Shown here: one piece after another, positions 56,645 to 64,000 of the stretch | Layout of the letters: each line of letters starts with the position of its first letter | Numbering within the stretch: position 1 is the stretch's first letter | DNA from: Gymnothorax reevesii | Taxonomy: Eukaryota > Chordata > Actinopteri > Anguilliformes > Muraenidae | NCBI GenBank assembly: GCA_029721435.1 | Contig: CM056573.1 | Location: 97,793,947 to 97,857,946, forward strand | Reading direction: 5' to 3' | Length of the DNA stretch: 64,000 bases | Program-made: the position numbers and the translations under genes | Notes under the pieces: generated by a model | Seen by the model: only the letters and a program-made list of their open reading frames with translations | What the model was told of the DNA's origin: nothing | Databases searched by the model: none

Positions 56645-58800
56645 TATCCCCTTGCCATAAAATGCGGGAGGACATAGTCATCAGTGTGTCCATGCGTCTG
56701 AGTATCCGTTCATATGTAATCATTTCATTTCTGGAGCAGGACTGGAATACTCTTCAATAGGTTTTAATGAAAGTTGCTGTGTGAATTAGTCAGATCCTAG
56801 ACTGGTGCCTTTTGATACTTTGGGATTTCTGAGATTAGATTGCAGGGGCCAATGGTATATGCCACCTTCTGGTGACTCTTGTTTTTTTCTCAAAGTAGCA
56901 TTGCAGAGGTACCAGGATAAATGCAGTAAGGTAAACCTGGAACCCTTGCAAAACTGTGCCATGGGCTAAATTAAAATAGTGTAGCTTTTACACAAAAAAA
57001 TTATTGAACTAACTTGGCTAATCTTGCTTCTTAAAATAGTTTCCTGGGTTTCACTGTTGGTATTGGCTAGGCAATGATATGGGACATATTTTAAATTCCA
57101 AATTTGTTTTTAATGTCACTTTTATGAAGTATATTCACTGTCGTAATGCTTATAAGGTTAGGTCATTGTGTACAGCACAGGAATTAGGTAAAAATCGACA
57201 AGGGGCAGGTGAAGTAGTCTCTGTTTATGAGATAAAATATCATGAAATCAGAGGCAAGCTATGTTCCCAGGTTTTCTGGAAAGCCCATTTTCTTCTGAAT
57301 TGCTCTCAGATTTTTTCCCCAGTTCTTAAACATGAGGGGACAATTCCAAATACAACACCAGATGTTAAAGTCCGGTGTTGTCATATTTCTTTTACCTTTG
57401 CGAGAAAAAATGTAATGGCCTAATAGAAGGATATCCAATATATACTTGTATATTCCTGCTGACGTTGCAATTTTTTTGAGTTTTAAACTTTTTTTTTTAA
57501 GGTAATAGGCAAGGTAATAGAAATTCTGCCCCTCTGAACCTACACAGAAAATCCCTCTTGATAGAAAGGCATGAGTGAAGTTTCTAAGTCCAGTCTAACT
57601 GACTAATGCTGGCTACCTGGGGTATCAGTTTGTTTTTAAATGCTCCTCTTAAAACAAATACAGAGACCGTAACTGCCAAACTTGTATATCTATAAAGCAG
57701 GTTGTACTGCAGTGCAGTACAGTTGTGATAACTTCATTGTTGAATAGTAAGGTGAGGTCTGAACCCAAACTTGTAAGGCATAGAGGCCTTTCATTTTTTT
57801 TTTTTTTTTTTGTACATAAACTGCTCTTCAATGTCATGTACATAATATGAAATACTTTGAGTGCATATCGATAGTGTTCATCAGCATACCAGGAGACATT
57901 CATCTGAGGTTTTAATACCTTTTGAAATGCATTACATCTGGCCAATTATCCACACATTCTCAAGAAATATGAAGCAATAAAAATCTATCAGCTGTTTCAT
58001 TTGAGGACAGTGAAGGGTCAGTCATGCCTGCCACATTCCCCACATTTTTTTTTTTTTTAATATTAAATTAAAATTTTTCAGGAGCAGGTGGCAAGAGGAC
58101 ATACAGGCAGGGCATTGATCCCATTTTAATCACTCAGCAGGCCGGCTGTCATAATGCCTCCCTTGTCCTACAGTAATCTTTTTGGAGGGATTCAAATAGT
58201 AAAGTTTCGGCATCACTTCTGAAACTGCCCTTGGGTTCATACCTTCATTGGGTTTTACCATTCTGCTGGGAGTATAGGGATCAGCCCGGACCTGCACAGC
58301 AATGTGAAACAGTCAAAAGATCATTTGCAGTGTGTTCGCCAGTTCAGGATGTGTTTTCTGATAGGCTCTGATTTGTCACGTACTTCAGATGAAAAACAAA
58401 ATCGTGCATGGATTTGCCCTGTGAAATTCTTGGGCGTATACATCTCTATGGAAATGTTCCCATCGTAATTGGGATCAAACGTGATCAAAGGCAGTTACTT
58501 GCATCTTTTTTTGTGTGATTGATATTGTTACGTGGTAACCTGCAGTGTTTCCTGTGCTTCCCTTACAGTAAAGTAATAATAATAATAGCTCAGTTTTATA
58601 AGCGCTATTATATTTTGCTCATTTTTAATTTCTCCAATCATTATTTTGGCCAGGGCTTCTCTCATTTCTTCAGTTGACCAATTTAATTTCTATTAGATAA
58701 GATTTTTCTGCACAAACATCCGAAGGCTCCAAGTGGTCACAAATGTAACATCTGAATATATCATCGATGCTACAGTAGGCAGGTGACGGCGCAATTGTGG
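56645..58800. other. Intergenic, no recognised gene
   Basis: A diverged dispersed-repeat-like start (CCCCTTGCCATAAAATGCGGG, near 56648) and poly-T tracts near 57795 and 58045. No coding content was recognised. Confidence 0.4.
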
Positions 58801-58929
58801 CCCACACTCCAGAGGCATTACAAGCTACCAGAACAGCAGCTGCGAGGTACAGTAGGCCAAAGTAGTATACCAGTGGGCATATACTCCCCCCATCTCATTC
58901 ACGAACCTTTACCATCTCTGACAAAACGC

Positions 58930-59290
58930 AGGCAATAATGAAATCTTTCAAATACTTTGGCAGTTTTCTCTGTGATGACTGTTTTGATAGGGAGATTCAC
59001 AACCAGATCAAAAAGGGCATCATTTTTTATGGTAGACTCAGGGGGGGGTCTTTCAAAATAGAGGCCTTAACCTCCACACTGAACTATCTGTTAACTGGTC
59101 ATCACTTTCCTCTTCAGCTGTGAGAAATAGGCCCTGTAGAGATGTCACCACAGAATACTTGAAGCCCTCTATACCAGATGTCATCAATGCATCCTATATA
59201 TAGTCTGGCATGACAAACAGCCCCATAATGGAATCCTACTCAAAACCAACTGCATCATTATGGAGGCTACCATAACCTGGCATGATCTTT
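58930..59290 (+). pseudogene. Non-LTR retrotransposon reverse-transcriptase C-terminal fragment
   Basis: Reads MKSFKYFGSFLCDDCFDREI, QIKKGIIFYGRLRGGSF, then, with frameshifts, pieces resembling the LLYGCE..TL...HI..L..FH..CL..I..I.W segment of LINE reverse transcriptases. Decayed; the clade was not assigned. Confidence 0.65.
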
Positions 59291-59299
59291 GCTAATGTT

Positions 59300-59990
59300 T
59301 GTGTCCTAAATATGCAAGAGTGATATCAGAGGAAATTCTACAGGAGGTGTGTGAACATAAACCTCATTTGAAGCTAACTTTTAATACTTGTTTGTAATTT
59401 GGATGCTTGGTACAACTGTCCACGGTAACAGAACTTGCTGTCTGTAAAACCTATATTGCAAGGGTTTGTCTCTGTGGTTATGACTGCTCGGTTACCAGCT
59501 GCTGCATGTTAGTTCACGTGCCGTGTCAATTAAAAATTTTCCAAGTTAACTTATGTGCAGTAATTTTGATCGGTATGCATGTGTTACTTCGGTATCAATG
59601 TGGCAGTTTCATCATGACTTTGCCCGATTGTAGCCACTACAGTTAGTGATCGTTTCACTTGTCCATGACCGGGATCAGCTGAATACTTCACAAATGTCTG
59701 GGAAAGCTCTCTGGTGCTCCTGTGAAAGCAATGCAAAATGCAGAAGCTCTACCGTGTCTGTTATAAAAAATGATTTCTCTGCACTACCTTGACATAATTT
59801 CATCCCCCTTTAGAAATTGTTGTGGCTAATAAAAACCCAAAAAAAGGCAGAGATTAATCAGGAAATTCTTTCCTGTAGAAGTGATCGATTTGCTAGCTGC
59901 ACATAAGCAACTTGTTTGTGCTAACACAACTTACGGTCTGCAAAACCTGTATTATGTTCATAACATAACCGAGCTCTCTCTAGCTGTCGC
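59300..59990. other. Intergenic with a short duplicated motif
   Basis: ACTTGCTGTCTGTAAAACCT (near 59435) and a variant (near 59930) recur about 500 bp apart. Otherwise nothing was recognised. Confidence 0.35.
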
Positions 59991-60004
59991 GTACTATCCA
60001 TAAA

Positions 60005-60215
60005 TCTGCTTTCACATAGTACATGAAACAAATTTTTCGGGGGACAGATTAGCCTACATTCAAAGTTAATGCAAAAATGCGAATACACGCGTTATGGGCG
60101 CGTTAAACAGCTTTCACACCGGATGCAAAACTAATTTTTCCCGAGACTGATTACATTAAAAATCAATGCAAAGATGCAAAAACGCGTTATGGGCACGTCA
60201 AGCCCCATTTCAGCG
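60005..60215 (+). repeat. Two Harbinger-type terminal-repeat fragments in tandem
   Basis: CTGCTTTCACATAGTACATG...AAACAAATTTTTCG and CAGCTTTCACACCGGATGCA...AAACTAATTTTTCC. Each is followed by AATGCAAA and an ACGCGTTATGGGC motif. They resemble the ends of the 49146-50988 element. Confidence 0.55.
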
Positions 60216-60839
60216 GTCTCAGTGCAGTATACATTGTGAAATTATTTTTGCATAATGAAATGTGTTTTGTCAATTTACTGATTGCCATGCTAATATCCTA
60301 TTGATCAATCGTGCTGCATGTTTGGTAAAACTCTCAGATTGGACAAATGTGTGTGGCAACATCAAAGTAGAGACAGAGGAACGGGGAGACCATATCTCAT
60401 AAAACATCATTAATGAGGTTCTAGAACACTGCAGGGGTGTTAGAAACCCTGAATGGAGCCACAAGATTTTCATAGTTGCTGGAAAGGCTGTGAAAACTGT
60501 CTTCTATTCATATTTTTCCTGCATGTGCACTAAAGTGGTAAGCATTACACAAGTCCCACTTGGTGAAATAGTGGCAGCTTTGGAGATCGGGAATGGGGAG
60601 TCCAACAGAGGAAGAGGAAAGCGCTTCTTAAATGCAATAGATTTGAGCCCACGGTTATCAATTCTGAGGATAGCCACTTGGTTACTATTAAAGACATGTG
60701 AGGAATCTTAAATGGAGAATAAAACAACATCATGAACATTGACCTGCAGTGACCTTGAGAGGTCAAACCAAAGATGACAAGCTTTCAGAGGGCTGTCTCA
60801 AAAACTACCGTAGATAACCACTTGGTTAAACTAGACTAA

Positions 60840-61655
60840 TGCTGTCGGAGGCGACGGCTGGGGGTATATCCCCGAATGCCCCCAATCATCCAATTCCCCA
60901 ATCCTTGAATAGACCTTGACTAGACTTTCATTTTAACTTAATTTCAGGTCAATCGGTCAAATGGTTCTGAAGGTATGGCCAAAATGGTAATTTTCCATCA
61001 CAAAGCGCCACCTGGTGGCAAAATATTGAACCATACAGGTATGATGTCATCATGTGACACGCTGTGAGGTCATGACCTTGCAGTTGCACATAGTTTCATG
61101 TCAATTGGAGAAATAGTTCCAAAGATATAGCAAAAATGGTGAATTTTACGTGACAAAGCTCCACCTTGTGTCAAAAGTTTGAACCAAACAGGTAAAATGT
61201 CATCGTGGGACACATCCGCAGGTCATGACCTTTCATTTGCACTTGATTTGAGTTGAATCGGACAAATATTTCCAGAGATATGATAAAAACAGCGATTTTT
61301 TCCATTTTTGGCCCCTGGTGGCCAATCTAGAAATTGAAAATTGTCCTAAATCGAATCAGTTCTTCCTCTTTATGATACATACTTATATGCAAAACTTGAA
61401 ATTTCTAATTGAAATATTACTGCAGTTATCACGTTAACACATAAATCAGTTTTTGGCCCCTGGTGGCCAATCTAGACATCGTAAATTGTCCAAAATCGAA
61501 TCAGTTCTTCCTCTTTATGATATTTACTTATGTGCAAAATTTGGAATTTGTAATTGAAATATTACTGAAGTTTTCACGTTAACACGTTGGGCGGCGGTCG
61601 GACCAGAAACATAATATCCCCCGGAACGCCATTCAGCGTTCGGGGATACAATAAA
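60840..61655. mobile_element. Element with inverted TATCCCCGAAYGC ends and internal tandem repeats
   Basis: TATCCCCGAATGC (60867-60879) and its inverse GCGTTCGGGGATA (61636-61648) bracket two tandem arrays. One is a unit of about 150 bp repeated about 2.5 times from 60926 (TCAATCGG, TTCC.AAGATAT, AAAGC.CCACCT, GGTCATGACCTT). The other is a 145-bp unit repeated twice (61305-61449, 61450-61590) starting TTTTTGGCCCCTGGTGGCCA. No coding capacity. Confidence 0.75.
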
Positions 61656-61859
61656 TCACTCAGAAAAGGCAAGTAAATGAAATCATGACCTTGGACCTCG
61701 AGTGACTTTGAAAGGTAAAACCCAAAAGCACTTGTGCCCAAAAAGTCGATCTACTCACAGAACAGCTAAAATATGAGCAAGGGGCAGGGTTTGCATTGCT
61801 TGTTCTACACTATGTATTGGATCAGAATTGCAAAATTTAAATTAACGTAATATAATATA

Positions 61860-63349
61860 CAACCCCAATTCCAAAATAGTTGGGAAAAAGTGTAAATTGT
61901 GAATAAAATCAAAAAGCAAAGACTTTCAAGTCACTCCCGCCAGTATTTTATTGACAATAGAACAGAGATAACATAGATTATTGTTGAAAGTGAGATATTT
62001 TACAATTTTTAGCACAAAATGAGCTCATTTTAAATTTGATGGCTGCTACAGGTCTAAAAAAAGTTGGGACAGGGGCCTGTTTACCATGGTGTAGCATCCC
62101 CTCTTCTTTTTAACGCAGAGTGGAAGCGTCTGGGCGTTGAGGAGACAAGTCTCTTGAGTTCAGCCGTTGGAATTTGACCCTAGTCTTGTTTAATACAGCC
62201 TTCCAGCTGCTAGATATTTTTTGGGTCTCCTTTGACGAACTTTTCATTTAATTATGCGCCAAATGCTCGCAATCGGTCAAAGGTCAGGACTGCAGGCAGG
62301 TCAGTTCAACACATGGACTCTTTTACTATGAAGCCATGCTGTTGCAATAGCTGCAGTATGTGGTTTTGCATTGTCCTGCTGAAATACACAAGGCCTTACG
62401 TGGACTAGATGTTGTCTGGAGGGGAGCAAATGCTGCTCTAAAATCTTTATATACCTTTTAGCATTCATGGTGCTTCTTAAAACATGCAAGTGTCCCACAC
62501 CATATGCACTAATGCATCCCCATACCATCAGAGATGCTGGCTTTTGAACTGAACGCTGATAACAGGAGTCTTTCTCCTCTTTAGCCAGGAGGACACGACA
62601 CCCATGATTTCCAACAAGAATGTCAAATTTGGACTCCTCTGACCCCAGGACACTTTGCCACTTTGCTACAGTCCATTTTAAATGAGCCTTGGCCCAGAGA
62701 ACACGGCGGCGCCTCTGGTTCATGCTCAACAATGGCTTCTTTTTTGCATGATAGAGTTTTGGGTGGCATCTGGGATGGCCTGGCGGACTGTGTTTACTTG
62801 AAGTGGTTTCTTGAAGTATGCCCGGGCCCATTTGGTAATGTCAACGACAGAATCATACTGGTGAGTGATGCAGTGGCGTCTGAGGGCCCGAAGATCACGG
62901 ACATCCAGAAAAGGTCTTCGGCCATGTCCCTTACGCACAGATTTTTCCAGTCTCTCTGAATCTTTTAATGATGTTATGCACTGTCGATGATGAGACCTTC
63001 AAAGTCTTTGCAATTTGACGTTGAGGAACATTGTTAGTAAAATATTCCACCATTTTTTAATGCAAGCCTTCACAGGTTGGAGAGCCTCTGGCCATCTTCA
63101 CTTCTGAGAGACCCAGCCTCTCTTAAGACATCCCTTTTATAGCCAGTCATGTTACAAACCTGATGCCAGTTAACTTAATTACTTGCTTAATGTTCTTTCA
63201 GCTGATTCTCTTTTATAATAATTGCTTTTACAGCCCTTTTTTGCCCGTGTCCCAACTTTTTTGAGACCTGTTGCAGCCAGAAAATTTGAAATATTACCTT
63301 ATGCGATCTGAAAGGCATTGCATTTCGATTTTATCCACAATTGGGGTTG
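61860..63349 (-). mobile_element. Tc1-like transposon (copy D)
   Basis: 1490 bp between TA dinucleotides (61858-61859, 63350-63351). The left terminus is CAACCCCAATTCCAAAATAG. The right terminus has an internal deletion but keeps CAATTGGGGTTG. It carries a decayed transposase on the minus strand. Confidence 0.92.
62225..63090 (-). pseudogene. Tc1-like transposase, broken (copy D)
   Basis: Near 63040-62960 the helix-turn-helix reads VPQRQIAKTLKVSSSTVHNI. Then come [20 protein letters not shown], a frame change, [20 protein letters not shown] (first Asp changed to Glu), [22 protein letters not shown] (second Asp intact) and PIASIW (Glu changed to Ala) beyond a stop near 62270. Confidence 0.88.
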
Positions 63350-63351
63350 TA

Positions 63352-64000
63352 ATATAATAAATGTGAATTATAGGATTACTATGTTCTGTTTATTTTAAAT
63401 ATGTAGTTCTGACTTTTTTTGATCAATATTCAAAGAAGTCTATGGTAAACTATTGTACAAGACATGAAGAGACATATTTGACATACAGCATGAAACTCAT
63501 ACATCTTTTAATCTGTGGTTTCAATTTTTTCCCTTTTTATCTTGCCTGCACTTGATAATGAATTTATTACTGCACACTCCTTTGAGAGGAAAAGTTATAA
63601 ATGTCTGGAGGCATTCTAAATCTGACAGAAGGTTCCGCTTTGTGGTTGACATCAACATTTTCAGATCATAATTTGTTTCTGATTAAAAAATCTTTTGTAT
63701 GACAGGAGTTTATCAGTTAAGGGAAGTAAAATATTACAGCATAAATCAATATCTGGGTTAATTAACATCCATCAGGTTTTGAATTTCCCAGAGAATCTGT
63801 CATACCGTCTGTCACACTGTCCATCACAAATATCTTGTCCGCACTATATCGACAGAGGGCGTGTAAGGATTTTCACCAAATTAGACATGCTAAGTTCCCA
63901 CAAAAGGTAGCTGAACTCATCAGGTTTTGGAAGTCATTGGGACAAATTGAAGGTCACGTAAGGTCAGTTGTATGTCAAGGCCAAAGATCAACTTTTATGA
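63352..64000. other. Intergenic, no recognisable feature
   Basis: AT-rich sequence with no recognised gene or repeat up to the window end. Confidence 0.4.

Overview
The window is vertebrate, and most probably ray-finned fish, genomic DNA. It holds one intact host gene, thrombospondin-1, split by short GT-AG introns, inside a dense field of old transposable elements of the kinds common in fish: Tc1-like, hAT, piggyBac and Harbinger DNA transposons, Penelope-like retroelements, L2-type and other non-LTR retrotransposons, and a long tRNA-derived SINE. No species can be named from the sequence alone. I found no prokaryotic features, tRNA or rRNA genes, or CRISPR arrays.

The host gene, thbs1, is on the minus strand. 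A TATA-like promoter lies near 31.51 kb, a non-coding first exon at about 31.48-31.30 kb, and 22 coding exons run from the ATG at 31087 to the TAA at 22729. A 3'UTR of about 2.2 kb ends near 20.47 kb. All exon phases close, and the model gives 1171 codons before the stop, against 1170 residues for human TSP1. Domain order is signal peptide, laminin-G-like N-terminus, oligomerisation segment, VWC, three TSRs, three EGF-like modules, type III calcium repeats with RGD, and the lectin-like C-terminus. The KRFK motif between TSR1 and TSR2 and the CSVTCG motif favour thbs1 over thbs2. Whether it is the a or b paralogue cannot be decided here. The transcription unit contains no recognisable transposon.

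Region by region: 0-1.8 kb, a minus-strand non-LTR retrotransposon (ORF1 and the start of ORF2) split by an LTR-like insert. 3.5-6.9 kb, an inverted-repeat element and a Tc1-like element, possibly inside one larger TTAA-bounded element. 7.5-9.3 kb, a SINE fragment and a tandem repeat. 11.4 kb, a hAT MITE. 14.1-15.9 kb, a Harbinger-type element, a LINE tail, a Tc1 transposase fragment and another repeat. 17.6-20.3 kb, a second Tc1 family broken by 1.7 kb of other DNA. 20.4-31.5 kb, thbs1. 34.5 kb, a piggyBac MITE. 36.9-41.7 kb, a SINE and then an inverted pair of Penelope-like fragments carrying nested Tc1-like and hAT insertions. 42.3-46.9 kb, foldbacks, a piggyBac relic, a two-gene Harbinger relic, a minisatellite and a mariner-type MITE. 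48.7-51.6 kb, a three-level nest (SINE inside Harbinger-type inside a third element). 52.4-54.8 kb, two partial Tc1-like copies. 55.3-59.3 kb, two LINE fragments. 60.0-63.3 kb, Harbinger TIR pieces, an element built of tandem sub-repeats, and a last Tc1-like copy.

I see no clearly new functional system. The strongest leads are the composite Penelope structure with a hammerhead-like motif, the three-level nest, the SINE with exact target-site duplications, and paired 18-bp palindromes inside the piggyBac MITE.
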